Below are positions 19,703 through 30,365 of a stretch of 64,000 nucleotides of DNA, piece after piece (positions within the stretch are counted from its first letter, which is position 1; the number at the start of each line of letters is the position of its first letter). The translations under genes were made by a program, and so were the position numbers. The notes below the pieces were generated by a model. It searched no databases and had not been told where the DNA came from. It saw nothing but the letters and a program-made list of their open reading frames with translations. Source of the DNA: Azoarcus sp. (GTDB lineage Bacteria > Pseudomonadota > Gammaproteobacteria > Burkholderiales > Rhodocyclaceae). The DNA is taken from positions 1 to 64,000 of the forward strand of contig DYFV01000009.1 in the NCBI GenBank assembly GCA_020725025.1, written 5' to 3'.

Positions 19703-21510
19703 CCCTCGTAATCGGTCGTGCTCGACTCGGGGCGGCGGTTCGCCGGCTCGGACGTCCGAGGACCGGACACCCGCCCGCGGCCGCCCTCCTTCGAGAGGTA
19801 CATCCAGCGGTCGGCGTCGCGGATCAGCTCCTGCAGCGACTGCTGCCCCATGCGGTCGGCGACGCCCAGGCTGGCCGTGAGCTGCAGGGTCTGGAGGTTG
19901 GCGTGGACCCGGGCCGCGCGGATGTCGCCGAGGAGCCGTTCCGCCAGGACCCGGGCCTGGGCCGCGTCGGTCTCCGGCAGCAGGACGATGAACTCCTCGC
20001 CGCCCCAGCGTGCGGCAATGTCGCCGCGCCGGCAGTTGGCGTCGAGCACGGCCGACACCGCGACCAGTACCTTGTCTCCCGCCTCGTGGCCGAAGCCGTC
20101 ATTGATCGCCTTGAAATGGTCGAGATCGAGCAGGATGACCGAGAGCGGGCGTTCCTTGCGTACAGCGGTGCTCCAGGCCGCCTCGCCCAGTTCCAGGAAG
20201 GCGCGGCGGTTGAGCAGTCCGGTGAGCGGATCGGTGCGCGAGAGCTGTTCGGCGACCGCCTGGGCGTTCTGGATGCGGCGCATGCGATAGGCGAGCGCCA
20301 GGGCGAGCAGGGTTCCCTCCAGCGCGAGGCCGCCCTCGGCGGCATGGAACAGGAAATCGTTGAAGGGCAGCCCCTTCCACACCGCCAGGGCGGTGACGGC
20401 GAACCCGGCCATGGCCACCGCCGCGCCGGCGAGGAAGTACCTGGCGGCGGTTTCTCCGCGGCGGACGCACAGGAGCCCGAGGGCGAGCATCGTCACCGAG
20501 AACAGCAGCACGAAGACGAAGGCCACCAGCGCCGCCGCGGCTTGCCACTGGGCGAGCACGCACAGCCCGATCGCCGCCAGTCCGACGGCGCTGAAATTTC
20601 CCACTGCCCGGTCCACCCGGGGGCTGATGTCCGCCAGGCCGAGAAAGCGGCGGGCGAAGCGCAGGCCAGCGGCGCCCGCCAGCACCATCAGAACGAGGAT
20701 CACGTAGCGCTGCAAGCCGCTCGCGCCGGGCCACAGCCAGGCATAGCCGTGGCCCGAATAGGATGCGCTCAACAGCACGAAGGTCATGAGGTAGAGCGCA
20801 TAGTCCAGGTGGCTGCGCTCGCGCAGCCCGGCGTAGAGCATCCCGTTGTAGCCGATGAGCGCGAACAGGAAACCGTAGAGAAGACCGTAGCCGTAGTCGT
20901 GCAGGCGCGTCCGGGCATTTGCGGCCTCCGGATCGAGGAGGCGAAGGGGGACCACCATCGGGTCGGCCGTCTCGACCCGGACCAGGATCTCGGTGAGACC
21001 CGGTTCGAAGTCGTGCGCCAGCACGTAGCCGATGCTGCCGAGGGGGCGCTGGAGGGCCGGATCCCCGTCGCCGGCCGACCATTGCCTCGCGATGCGGTCG
21101 CCGCGGACGAGATGGACGTCCACCCGGTCCAGCCACGAGACGCCCAGCAGCAGGCGGCGGGCAACCGGGCGGGGGGCGCCGTTGCTCACTGCGAGGTGCA
21201 GCCAGACCGGCGAGGCGCCGATCCCGAACTTGGGTACCTCGGCGTCGGCCGGGTGGAAGGCGCCCCGGCGCAACTGCGCCAGGGCCTCGTCCGCGGCGAG
21301 CGGTCGATCGCCTTCGACGAGCACCGACGCCCACCGGCCGAGCGGCCCCGCGGGTGCGGATTCGACCGCGAACGAATCGGCCCATACGGGCAGCGCCGCC
21401 AGCAGCAGGACGGCCAAGAGCCACGGCAGCAGGCTTCGGCGTGCACGCCGCCCTCCGGAGGCGGCGCCGGTCGAGGCGGGGAATCGGGTGGCAACGCGGT
21501 GAGTGGCCAT
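19699..21510 (-). CDS. Membrane diguanylate cyclase with 7TMR-DISM sensor
   Basis: The product is about 603 residues. The signal peptide is RRSLLPWLLAVLLLAALPVWA. An extracytoplasmic beta domain of the 7TMR-DISM type (about 45-185, with SPVWLHLAVSN and RRLLLGVSWLDRVDV) is followed by seven membrane segments (about 195-400) and a GGDEF domain (about 435-570). The catalytic motif is GGEEF near residue 502. An intact inhibitory site, RRGD, lies five residues before it. It should make c-di-GMP with product inhibition in response to an external ligand. It sits between urtD and urtE on the opposite strand, which is unusual. The frame is open further upstream to 21723; the ATG at 21510 best fits a signal peptide. 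Confidence 0.88.
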   Translation of the reverse strand: MATHRVATRFPASTGAASGGRRARRSLLPWLLAVLLLAALPVWADSFAVESAPAGPLGRWASVLVEGDRPLAADEALAQLRRGAFHPADAEVPKFGIGASPVWLHLAVSNGAPRPVARRLLLGVSWLDRVDVHLVRGDRIARQWSAGDGDPALQRPLGSIGYVLAHDFEPGLTEILVRVETADPMVVPLRLLDPEAANARTRLHDYGYGLLYGFLFALIGYNGMLYAGLRERSHLDYALYLMTFVLLSASYSGHGYAWLWPGASGLQRYVILVLMVLAGAAGLRFARRFLGLADISPRVDRAVGNFSAVGLAAIGLCVLAQWQAAAALVAFVFVLLFSVTMLALGLLCVRRGETAARYFLAGAAVAMAGFAVTALAVWKGLPFNDFLFHAAEGGLALEGTLLALALAYRMRRIQNAQAVAEQLSRTDPLTGLLNRRAFLELGEAAWSTAVRKERPLSVILLDLDHFKAINDGFGHEAGDKVLVAVSAVLDANCRRGDIAARWGGEEFIVLLPETDAAQARVLAERLLGDIRAARVHANLQTLQLTASLGVADRMGQQSLQELIRDADRWMYLSKEGGRGRVSGPRTSEPANRRPESSTTDYEG

Positions 21511-21770
21511 CCTCTCTGTGGTTTCCGGTCTTTTTCTGCGGTTCGCAGCCGTCGGGCGCCCGGTCGCCCACGGCGGTGTCCATGTTTGGACGATGTCTCG
21601 CATCTTAGGTGTTCGCTGCGCGCCGCACCGCGAAATACTTGGCATTTCCCGCATACGCCATCTCGCGTATTCCGGCGTCTGCTGGCCGCTTCTAGCATGG
21701 CGGGCATGCTCCGGGGGCGCCATCGCCTTCCGCGAGCCGGAAACGGAAACGACTAGGAGCCGGAGGGCGG

Positions 21771-22463
21771 ATGCTGAAGGTCGACAACCTCAACCAGTAC
21801 TACGGCGGCAGCCACATCCTGCGCGGGCTGTCGTTCGAGGTGCCGCTGGGCAAGGTCACCACGCTCCTCGGCCGCAACGGGGTGGGCAAGACCACGCTGC
21901 TGAAGACGCTGATGGGCCTCGTCCCGGCGGCGAGCGGCACGGTGAGCTTCGCCGGCGAGGACATCACCCGCGCGCCCTCCCATCGGCGCGTCTACGCGGG
22001 TATCGGCTACGTGCCCCAGGGGCGAGAGATCTTCCCGCGGCTCACCGTCGAGGAGAACCTGCTCATGGGGCTCGCCAGCCGCCCGCGGGGCACGGCGGTG
22101 CCCCAGCGCGTCTTCGAGATGTTCCCGGTGCTCGAGCAGATGCTGCGCCGGCGCGGCGGCGACCTCTCGGGCGGCCAGCAGCAGCAGCTCGCGATCGGGC
22201 GAGCGCTCGCCTTCGGGCCCAGGCTCCTCATCCTCGACGAGCCCACCGAGGGCATCCAGCCTTCCATCATCAAGGACATCGAGCGCGCCATCCGGGCGCT
22301 CGCCGAGACCGGCGAGATGGCGATCCTGCTGGTCGAGCAGTACTACGACTTCGCCCGCTCGCTGGCCGACCAGTACCTCCTCATGGAGCGCGGCGAGATC
22401 GTCATGCGTGGCGAGGGCAGCCGCATGGATGCCGACGGCGTGCGCGCCGCGCTCGCCGTATGA
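21771..22463 (+). CDS. urtE: Urea ABC transporter ATP-binding protein UrtE
   Basis: The product is 230 residues. It is a LivF-like ABC ATPase with Walker A GRNGVGKTTLLK, the UrtE/LivF hallmark GYVPQGREIFPRLTVEENL, signature DLSGGQQQQLAIGRAL, Walker B LLILDEPTEGIQPSI and switch LVEQYYDF. The ATG has a GGAGGG ribosome site. It is cut off from urtABCD by the opposed cyclase gene, so it needs its own promoter in the 260 bases upstream. It diverges from the cyclase gene. Confidence 0.95.
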   Translation: MLKVDNLNQYYGGSHILRGLSFEVPLGKVTTLLGRNGVGKTTLLKTLMGLVPAASGTVSFAGEDITRAPSHRRVYAGIGYVPQGREIFPRLTVEENLLMGLASRPRGTAVPQRVFEMFPVLEQMLRRRGGDLSGGQQQQLAIGRALAFGPRLLILDEPTEGIQPSIIKDIERAIRALAETGEMAILLVEQYYDFARSLADQYLLMERGEIVMRGEGSRMDADGVRAALAV

Positions 22464-22541
22464 CGGGGCGGCGGGAACTTCGCCCAGGCCGCTGCGATCG
22501 AGTGGGATGCCTGCCCGACGCCGGGAAGGAGGCATCCGCCG

Positions 22542-23597
22542 ATGAAGCGCCGACGATCCGCCTGGGTCGGGCCGTGGTTCGATCTCGCCCGCAGCACCTC
22601 GCGCGCCGTGACGCGGCTCAACCGGGCCGCCGGCAAGGAGGCCGCGCGCCATGCACCCGCCCTGCAGAGGGCCGCGCAGCGCGTGCTCTCGGGCGTGGCC
22701 ACGCCGGTCGCGCCGCCCGCAGCCCGCGGCAGCGGACGCTGGGAGGAGGGCCGCTGGGGGCTCGGGCCGATGGCGATGCGCCGCTTCCGGCTCTTCATTC
22801 CGCCCGGCACCGGCATGCGCCGGCCGGCGCCGCTCCTGGTGCTGCTCCATGGCTGCGGCCAGGATGCGGCGAGCTTCGCCGCCACCACCCGCGCCGCGGC
22901 CGCGGCCCGCTCGGGGCACTTCGCGGTGCTGCTCCCCGAGCAGGCCTCCGAGGCGAACCCCCAGCGCTGCTGGAACTGGTTCCGCTCCGAGGCCGTGGTG
23001 GCCGGTGAGGCGGAGATCCTGATGGCCATCGTCGATCACGTGTGCACCGTGCATCCGCTGCGCCGCGACCGCGTCTTCGCCTTCGGCCTGTCTGCCGGCG
23101 GCGCCATGGCCATGACCCTGGCGCTGCGTCACCCCGAGCGCTTCACCGCCGTCGGCACCCACTCGGGGGCGGTCCCGCACAGCGCGAGCAATGCCAACGA
23201 GGCCGGGCAGGCGATGCGCGGCCATCGCGGCCCCGCACTCGCGAGCCTGCGCCGGCGTCTGCAGGGGCGGGCGCTTCCGCCGCTCGTCGTCATCCACGGC
23301 GAGCTCGACCGCGCCGTCGCACCGGCCAACGCCGAGGCCTCGGCCGAGCTGTGGCGTGCGCTCGCCCATCCGCCCGTCATCGCGCGCGGCAAGCCCCGCC
23401 TCGCCCGTCGCGGGCAGCGCCATCCCTACACCGTGGCCGACTGGACCCGAGGCGGCAAACCCTATCTCAGGACGATCCGCATCGCCGGACTCGGTCATGC
23501 GTGGAGCGGCGGGGCGGCACACCAGGCCTTCTCCGACGCCCGCGGCCCCGACGCCCTGCGGCTCGCCTGGCAGTTCTTCTCGCGCTGTGCGGAGTGA
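22542..23597 (+). CDS. PHB depolymerase-family esterase (alpha/beta hydrolase)
   Basis: The product is 351 residues. The oxyanion region is LLVLLHGCGQDA. The nucleophile elbow is GLSAGGAM (Gly-x-Ser-x-Gly), with Asp in HGELDRAVAP and His in GLGHAWSGG completing a triad. This fits the esterase/PHB-depolymerase (LpqC-like) family. No cleavable signal peptide is evident: the N-terminus is Arg-rich (KRRRSAWVGPWFDLARST), as in intracellular polyester depolymerases and phasin-like segments. The substrate could be polyhydroxybutyrate oligomers or another ester. AAGGAGG lies before the ATG. It lies 78 bases after urtE and may be co-transcribed. Confidence 0.82.
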   Translation: MKRRRSAWVGPWFDLARSTSRAVTRLNRAAGKEAARHAPALQRAAQRVLSGVATPVAPPAARGSGRWEEGRWGLGPMAMRRFRLFIPPGTGMRRPAPLLVLLHGCGQDAASFAATTRAAAAARSGHFAVLLPEQASEANPQRCWNWFRSEAVVAGEAEILMAIVDHVCTVHPLRRDRVFAFGLSAGGAMAMTLALRHPERFTAVGTHSGAVPHSASNANEAGQAMRGHRGPALASLRRRLQGRALPPLVVIHGELDRAVAPANAEASAELWRALAHPPVIARGKPRLARRGQRHPYTVADWTRGGKPYLRTIRIAGLGHAWSGGAAHQAFSDARGPDALRLAWQFFSRCAE

Positions 23598-23615
23598 GGA
23601 GGCGGCTGACGTAAA

Positions 23616-24476
23616 ATGCGCGACGTGAATACCTCCTCTCCCCCCGAGCACGGCGCGGAAGCCTCGCTTCTGGGCCAGCCCACGGCCTACCGCGACACCT
23701 ACTCGCCGGAGCTCCTCTTCCCCATCCGCCGGCAGCTCAAGCGCGACGAGATCGGCGTGAGCGCCGACGCGCTGCCCTTCGTCGGCGAGGACCTGTGGAA
23801 CGCCTACGAGCTGTCCTGGCTCGACCTGCGCGGCAAGCCCGTGGTGGCGCTGGGCACCTTCCGCGTGCCGGCCGATTCGCCCTGCCTCGTCGAGTCGAAG
23901 TCGCTCAAGCTCTACCTCAACTCCTTCAACCAGGAGCGCTTCGCCGATGCGGTGGTGGTGCAGGCCACGATCGAGCGCGACCTGTCCCAGGCGGCCGGGG
24001 CGCCGGTGGCGGTGGCGCTGGAGCCCCTCTCGCGCCGCCCGGTCCGCCCCATCGGCTATCCGGCGGGGCGGCTACTGGACGAGATGGAGATCGACATCGA
24101 CACCTACGAGCCCGATCCGGGGTTTCTCGGCCGCGAGCCGGGGGGCGAGGAGGTGAGCGAGACGCTCTACTCGCATCTGCTCAAGTCGAACTGCCTGGTG
24201 ACCGGCCAGCCCGACTGGGGCACCGTCGTCGTGCGCTACACCGGCCCGGCGATCGACCGGGCGGGGCTGCTGCGCTACATCGTCTCGTTCCGCCGCCACA
24301 ACGAGTTCCACGAGCAGTGCGTGGAGCGCATCTTCTGCGACATCCTGCGCCGCTGCGCGCCGCGCCACCTGGCGGTGTGGGCGCGCTACACGCGCCGCGG
24401 CGGCCTCGACATCAACCCTTTCCGATCCACGGGTCACTTCCCGGTGCCGGACAATGTGGCCGAAGTGCGGCAGTGA
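23616..24476 (+). CDS. queF: NADPH-dependent preQ0 reductase QueF
   Basis: The product is 286 residues, the length of the long (YqcD/type II) QueF class. It reduces 7-cyano-7-deazaguanine to preQ1 in queuosine tRNA modification. Visible signatures are the catalytic Cys in SNCLVTGQPDWG, the QueF motif with ESKSLKLYLNSFNQERF, and the Glu/His in SFRRHNEFHEQCVERIF. It starts 18 bases after the esterase stop with a GGAGG site, so both are likely in one transcript. Confidence 0.96.
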   Translation: MRDVNTSSPPEHGAEASLLGQPTAYRDTYSPELLFPIRRQLKRDEIGVSADALPFVGEDLWNAYELSWLDLRGKPVVALGTFRVPADSPCLVESKSLKLYLNSFNQERFADAVVVQATIERDLSQAAGAPVAVALEPLSRRPVRPIGYPAGRLLDEMEIDIDTYEPDPGFLGREPGGEEVSETLYSHLLKSNCLVTGQPDWGTVVVRYTGPAIDRAGLLRYIVSFRRHNEFHEQCVERIFCDILRRCAPRHLAVWARYTRRGGLDINPFRSTGHFPVPDNVAEVRQ

Positions 24477-24507
24477 CCGGGGCGCGGGGCGCCGCGGCGG
24501 TCCGCGC

Positions 24508-24861
24508 TCAATAGAGCTCTGGGAAACGCTCGAGCCACAGCCAGTCGACGCCGAGGAGGATCACCACGATGAAGGTCCAGCTGCCGAGGATGTAGCAGCC
24601 GGCCGCCGGCACCGCCGCCTCGAACTGCAGCAGCGCTGCGCCGGTGAGGAAACACAGCGCAGTGAGGAACACCCACTTCAGCATGAAGCCCGGCAGGTAG
24701 ACGCGCATGGCGCGGTTGTACCGGTAGTTCTGCTGGCGCTCGAGGAGGCTGCCGCGGGTGACGTCGCGAAAGTACTGGAAGGGCCAGAAGAAGCGATAGG
24801 CGAGAAGCCACAGCGGCTCCAGCGGCCGCTCTCCGCCCGGGATGTCGTCTCGGCGCTCCAT
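24508..24861 (-). CDS. Small membrane protein of unknown function
   Basis: The product is 117 residues. The first 55 residues are soluble and basic/aromatic (PLWLLAYRFFWPFQYFRDVTRG, then ERQQNYRYNR). Two hydrophobic segments follow (about 56-80 and 84-106), and the C-terminus is short and acidic. A GAGG ribosome site precedes the ATG. I do not recognise the family. It ends 31 bases from the queF stop, on the opposite strand. It diverges from ureD, and its start is 85 bases from the NtrC-like site, so it could share nitrogen control. Confidence 0.7.
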   Translation of the reverse strand: MERRDDIPGGERPLEPLWLLAYRFFWPFQYFRDVTRGSLLERQQNYRYNRAMRVYLPGFMLKWVFLTALCFLTGAALLQFEAAVPAAGCYILGSWTFIVVILLGVDWLWLERFPELY

Positions 24862-24945
24862 GCCTACCTCTGCCTCAGCCGGCGTGCCGATCGGCCGCCG
24901 CGCAGCTTCCAAGATGCCCTTTCCCGCGACACCGCGCCTGGCATA

Positions 24946-24962
24946 TGCACCAATTTGGTGCG
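24946..24962. promoter_or_regulatory. NtrC-binding-site-like palindrome upstream of urease genes
   Basis: The sequence tgcaccaatttggtgcg contains the palindrome GCAC-N7-GTGC and agrees with the NtrC consensus TGCACC-N5-GGTGCA except at the last base. It is centred about 155 bases before the predicted start point of the sigma54 promoter at 25083, a usual distance for an NtrC enhancer. It could also act on the divergent small membrane protein gene. Confidence 0.75.
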
Positions 24963-25082
24963 TGGCGCCCGTGCGCGTCGCGGCTCGAATCGATCGCAAG
25001 TCTGGAAAGAGATCGCAGGAAGGCCGAAACAGTTCCGGCGGGCCGGAAATTTCGCCGTGGCCCGGTCGAGTCGTGCGGTGTC

Positions 25083-25098
25083 TGGCCCGCTTGTTGCT
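25083..25098 (+). promoter_or_regulatory. Sigma54 (-24/-12) promoter before ureD
   Basis: The sequence tggcccgcttgttgct matches TGGCACG-N4-TTGCW with one mismatch. The GG at 25084-25085 and GC at 25096-25097 are separated by exactly 10 bases. With the NtrC-like palindrome upstream it makes a coherent nitrogen-regulated promoter. Transcription should start near 25108-25109, right at the proposed ureD ATG (25110), which would make the message leaderless or nearly so. Confidence 0.7.
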
Positions 25099-25109
25099 GG
25101 AGGCCGGGG

Positions 25110-25976
25110 ATGAATGCCGTCCGGGAGTCGCCTTTCGCCCCCCCGTCGGCCGCACAGGCGGCGGGCTGGCGCGCGGACCTGCGTCTCGAGTTCGAGCGGC
25201 GGGGCGAGCGCACCGTGCTCGCACGCCGCTCGCACGTCGGGCCGCTGGTGGTGCAGAAGGCACTCTATCCGGAAGGCGACGCGGTCTGCCACGCGATCGT
25301 CGTGCATCCGCCGGCGGGGATCGCGGGCGGCGACGCGCTGGCGGTGACGGTGGCCCTGGGGCCGGACGCGCACGCGCTCCTCACCACGCCCGGGGCGGGC
25401 AAGTGGTATCGCAGCGCCGGGCCGCGGGCGCGCCTCGTGCAGACCATCGCGGTGGGCGCGGGCGCCCTGTGCGAATGGCTGCCGCAGGAGAGCATCGTCT
25501 TCGATGCGGCGCGCGGGGAGCTCGTCACCGAGGTCTCGCTCGCACCCGGGGCGCGCTACATCGGCGCCGAGATGCTGTGCTTCGGCCGCACGGGGGCGGG
25601 CGAGCGTTTCGCCAGCGGCGAGCTCGCCCTCGCCACCCGCATCACCCGCGACGGCGCGCCCCTTTGGCTCGAGCGTGGCCGGGTGGAGGGCGGTGGGCCG
25701 CTGCTGGATGCGCCCGTGGCGCTCGCCGGCGAGCCGGTGTGCGGCACCCTGGTGGCGGTCGCGCCCGAGTGCGACGCCGCGCTCCTCGCCGCCTGCCGCG
25801 AGGAGGTGCCGGCCGCGGGCCGTGGCGCGGTGACCCTGCTCCCCGGCGTGCTGGTGGCCCGCTATCTCGGCCCCGCCTGCGAGCCGGGGCGCGACTGGTT
25901 CGTGCGGCTGTGGGCGCGGCTGCGGCCGGCGTTGGCGGGGCGGGCGATGAACGTGCCGCGCATCTGGAAGACCTGA
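25110..25976 (+). CDS. ureD: Urease accessory protein UreD
   Basis: The product is 288 residues. UreD is the scaffold that binds apo-urease and, with UreF and UreG, lets nickel enter the active site. Family signatures are seen: GWRADLRLEFERRGERTVLARR, the HPPAGIAGGDAL motif, TTPGAGKWYRS and EWLPQESIVFDAA. It heads ureDABCEFG. The ATG at 25110 has a GGAGG about 9 bases upstream, but that site would be lost if transcription starts at the predicted sigma54 start point. The conserved N-terminal block leaves no good later start. Confidence 0.95.
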   Translation: MNAVRESPFAPPSAAQAAGWRADLRLEFERRGERTVLARRSHVGPLVVQKALYPEGDAVCHAIVVHPPAGIAGGDALAVTVALGPDAHALLTTPGAGKWYRSAGPRARLVQTIAVGAGALCEWLPQESIVFDAARGELVTEVSLAPGARYIGAEMLCFGRTGAGERFASGELALATRITRDGAPLWLERGRVEGGGPLLDAPVALAGEPVCGTLVAVAPECDAALLAACREEVPAAGRGAVTLLPGVLVARYLGPACEPGRDWFVRLWARLRPALAGRAMNVPRIWKT

Positions 25977-26006
25977 ATCGACAACCGAGAAGCTGGAGAA
26001 CAGACG

Positions 26007-26309
26007 ATGGAACTGACGCCGCGCGAGAAGGACAAGCTGCTCATCTTCACCGCCGGGCTGCTCGCCGAACGGCGCCGCGCCCGCGGCCTCAAGCTGAACT
26101 ACCCGGAGGCGGTGGCGTACATCTCCGCCGCCATCCTGGAGGGGGCCCGCGACGGGCGCACCGTGGCCGAGCTCATGAGCTACGGCGCGACCCTGCTCAC
26201 CCGCGACGACGTGATGGAAGGCGTGGCCGAGATGATCCCCGAGATCCAGGTCGAGGCCACCTTCCCGGACGGCACCAAGCTGGTCACGGTGCACAACCCC
26301 ATCGTTTGA
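26007..26309 (+). CDS. ureA: Urease gamma subunit
   Basis: The product is 100 residues, the full usual length. It has the family's [20 protein letters not shown] start, [20 protein letters not shown], and the closing [18 protein letters not shown]. It is the small subunit of the three-subunit bacterial urease. A GGAG site precedes the ATG, 30 bases after ureD. Confidence 0.98.
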   Translation: MELTPREKDKLLIFTAGLLAERRRARGLKLNYPEAVAYISAAILEGARDGRTVAELMSYGATLLTRDDVMEGVAEMIPEIQVEATFPDGTKLVTVHNPIV

Positions 26310-26334
26310 CCGACTCCATCTCTGCGGAGGCCAC

Positions 26335-26639
26335 ATGATTCCAGGCGAAATCGACACCGCGGACGGCGAGATCGAGCTCAACGCCGGCCGTCCGACGCTC
26401 ACGCTGGCCGTGACCAATACCGGCGACCGGCCGGTACAGGTGGGCTCGCATTACCACTTCTTCGAGACCAATGCCGCGCTCGACTTCGACCGTGCCGCCG
26501 CCCGCGGCTTCCGCCTCGACATCCCGGCCGGCACCGCGGTGCGCTTCGAGCCGGGCCAGACGCGCACCGTGCAGCTCGTGGCTCTCGCCGGCGCACGGGT
26601 GGTGTACGGCTTCAACGGCAAGGTGATGGGAGGGCTCGA

Positions 26640-26643
<4 letters not shown>
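26335..26643 (+). CDS. ureB: Urease beta subunit
   Basis: The product is 102 residues. It starts [16 protein letters not shown] and contains the highly conserved [19 protein letters not shown] and [15 protein letters not shown] blocks. A GGAGG site lies before the ATG. Its stop overlaps the ureC start (ATGA), so beta and alpha subunits are translationally coupled. Confidence 0.98.
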
Positions 26644-28343
<1,700 letters not shown>

Positions 28344-28355
28344 CGGAGGCCCGAC

Positions 28356-28892
28356 ATGCATGCTGGTGATGACACCGTCGCCGAATCGACCCCGCCCGGG
28401 GGCGCCATGCTGCTCATCGAATCGCTCTACCACGGCGTGCACGCGCCGGTCGACACCCTCGAACTCGACTTCCACCATCGCACCAAGAGCCGCCTGCGCG
28501 CGCGGCTCGCGTCGGGCGAGGAGGTGGGGCTCTTCCTGCCGCGCGGCACCATCCTGCGCGGCGGGCAGAGGCTGCTCGGGCGCGACGGGCGCGTGGTCGA
28601 GGTGGTCGCCGCACCCGAGGATCTCCTCGAGGTGACCTGTGCCGACGCCCTCGAGCTCGCCCGGGCCGCCTACCACCTCGGCAACCGCCATGTGCCGGTG
28701 GAACTGGGCGAAGGGTGGCTCCGCATCCAGGCCGACCACGTGCTCGAAGGCATGCTGGAAGGCCTCGGCGCCGAGGTGGCCGCGGTGCGCGCGCCCTTCG
28801 AGCCGGAGGCCGGCGCCTACGCCCACGGTCACCAGCACCAAGGCGACGGGACGAGCGGGGCGCGCATCCACATCATGGGCGGCGACGCCTGA
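28356..28892 (+). CDS. ureE: Urease nickel metallochaperone UreE
   Basis: The product is 178 residues. It has the UreE fold signatures [23 protein letters not shown] and [15 protein letters not shown], followed by [15 protein letters not shown]. The C-terminal tail has only a short His-rich stretch (YAHGHQHQ), unlike the long poly-His tail of Klebsiella UreE. It delivers nickel to UreG and urease. The ATG at 28356 has GGAGG upstream; an internal ATG at 28407 would match the usual family N-terminus. Confidence 0.93.
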   Translation: MHAGDDTVAESTPPGGAMLLIESLYHGVHAPVDTLELDFHHRTKSRLRARLASGEEVGLFLPRGTILRGGQRLLGRDGRVVEVVAAPEDLLEVTCADALELARAAYHLGNRHVPVELGEGWLRIQADHVLEGMLEGLGAEVAAVRAPFEPEAGAYAHGHQHQGDGTSGARIHIMGGDA

Positions 28893-28902
28893 GCCGGCGC
28901 AC

Positions 28903-29583
28903 ATGCTGCCCCTGATTCGCCTCCTCCAGCTCGCCAGCCCGACCCTGCCGGTCGGGGCCTACACCTATTCCCAGGGACTGGAATGGGCGGTGGAGGCGGG
29001 CGTGGTGCGCGACGAAGCTTCGGCGCGGCGCTGGATCGGCGATCTCCTGGAGTGGAGCGTGGGCGCCTTCGAGGCCCCGCTCGTCGCGGCGCTGATGCGG
29101 GCCTGGGCGGAGGCGGACGAGGCCGAGGTCCGGCGGCTCGATGCCGACTTCACGGCGAGCCGCGAGACGAGCGAGCTGCGCGCCGAGACCCTGCAGATGG
29201 GTCATTCGCTTTCGCGGCTCCTCACCGGGCTGGACGCCTACGCGGGGCTGCCCGGCTGGCGGGCGCGGCTCGAGGCGCTCCCCGAGCCCTCCTTTCCCAC
29301 CTCCTGGAGCGCGGCCGCCGCGGCCTGGCAGGTGCCGCCCGACATGGCGCTCGCCGCCTACCTGTGGAGCTGGCTCGAGAACCAGGTGATGGCGGCGGTG
29401 AAGCTCGTGCCGCTCGGCCAGTCGGCCGGTCAGCGCCTGCTCGCCGGGCTCGGCGAGCGCATCCCCGAGGTGGCCGCGCGGGCGCTGCGGCTGCCCGAGG
29501 AAGAATGGAGCAACTTCACCCCCGGGCTGGCGATTGCCGCCAGCAGCCACGAAACCCAGTACAGCCGACTCTTCAGATCATGA
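28903..29583 (+). CDS. ureF: Urease accessory protein UreF
   Basis: The product is 226 residues. UreF signatures are [21 protein letters not shown] near the N-terminus, [15 protein letters not shown] helices, and a C-terminus [14 protein letters not shown]. It acts with UreD and UreG as a gate for nickel insertion. It starts 10 bases after ureE and its stop overlaps the ureG start as ATGA. Confidence 0.96.
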   Translation: MLPLIRLLQLASPTLPVGAYTYSQGLEWAVEAGVVRDEASARRWIGDLLEWSVGAFEAPLVAALMRAWAEADEAEVRRLDADFTASRETSELRAETLQMGHSLSRLLTGLDAYAGLPGWRARLEALPEPSFPTSWSAAAAAWQVPPDMALAAYLWSWLENQVMAAVKLVPLGQSAGQRLLAGLGERIPEVAARALRLPEEEWSNFTPGLAIAASSHETQYSRLFRS

Positions 29584-30212
29584 CCAACTCCCAACCGCTG
29601 CGCGTGGGCATCGGCGGGCCGGTAGGCTCCGGCAAGACCGCGCTCACCCTGGCCCTGTGCCGTGCCCTGCGCGAGCGCTACGACATCGCCGTCGTGACCA
29701 ACGACATCTACACCGCCGAGGACGCCCAGTTCCTGGTGCGCAACGAGGCGCTCCCGCCCGAGCGCATCATCGGCGTGGAGACCGGCGGCTGCCCGCACAC
29801 GGCGATCCGCGAGGACGCCTCCATCAACCTGGAGGCGGTCGATCGCCTGGTGCGGCGCTTCCCCGGCGTGCAGATCGTCTTCGTCGAGTCCGGGGGCGAC
29901 AACCTGGCGGCCACCTTCTCGCCCGAGCTCTCGGACCTCACGCTGTACGTGATCGACGTCTCCGCCGGCGACAAGATCCCGCGCAAGGGCGGGCCCGGCA
30001 TCACCCGCAGCGATCTGCTGGTCATCAACAAGATCGATCTCGCCCCCATGGTCGGTGCCAGTCTGGAAGTGATGGAGCGCGACGCACGGCGCATGCGCGG
30101 CGAGCGGCCCTTCGTCTTCAGCAACCTCAAGACGGGGCAGGGACTCGCCGAGATCATCGCGTTCATCGAGCGGGAGGGGCTGCTCGCCGCGGGGGATGTG
30201 GAAAGCAGCTGA
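29580..30212 (+). CDS. ureG: Urease accessory GTPase UreG
   Basis: The product is 210 residues. It is a SIMIBI GTPase with P-loop [11 protein letters not shown], the metal-binding [17 protein letters not shown] (Cys-Pro-His), [15 protein letters not shown] and the guanine-specific NKIDL. It drives nickel delivery by GTP hydrolysis. It is the last of the tightly packed ure genes. hupE follows after 153 bases. Confidence 0.98.
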   Translation: MTNSQPLRVGIGGPVGSGKTALTLALCRALRERYDIAVVTNDIYTAEDAQFLVRNEALPPERIIGVETGGCPHTAIREDASINLEAVDRLVRRFPGVQIVFVESGGDNLAATFSPELSDLTLYVIDVSAGDKIPRKGGPGITRSDLLVINKIDLAPMVGASLEVMERDARRMRGERPFVFSNLKTGQGLAEIIAFIEREGLLAAGDVESS

Positions 30213-30299
30213 TCGCTCGCGCGTCCGCGCTGGAATGCGCCTGACCGGCGGCGATCGCGGGATGCCGCGCAACGCTGGCGGGCGCGCCTTTCGCGGTCC

Positions 30300-30316
30300 T
30301 GGCACATATCTTGTTT
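30300..30316 (+). promoter_or_regulatory. Possible second sigma54-like promoter, before hupE/ureJ
   Basis: The sequence tggcacatatcttgttt has a perfect TGGCAC -24 box and correct spacing to TTGT. The -12 dinucleotide is GT instead of GC, which weakens the call. A start point near 30326 would leave a leader of about 40 bases before hupE. Confidence 0.35.
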
Positions 30317-30365
30317 CAACCGCTACGTCGGATATCAACCCGTAACCTTCCGAAAGGACTTCGTC

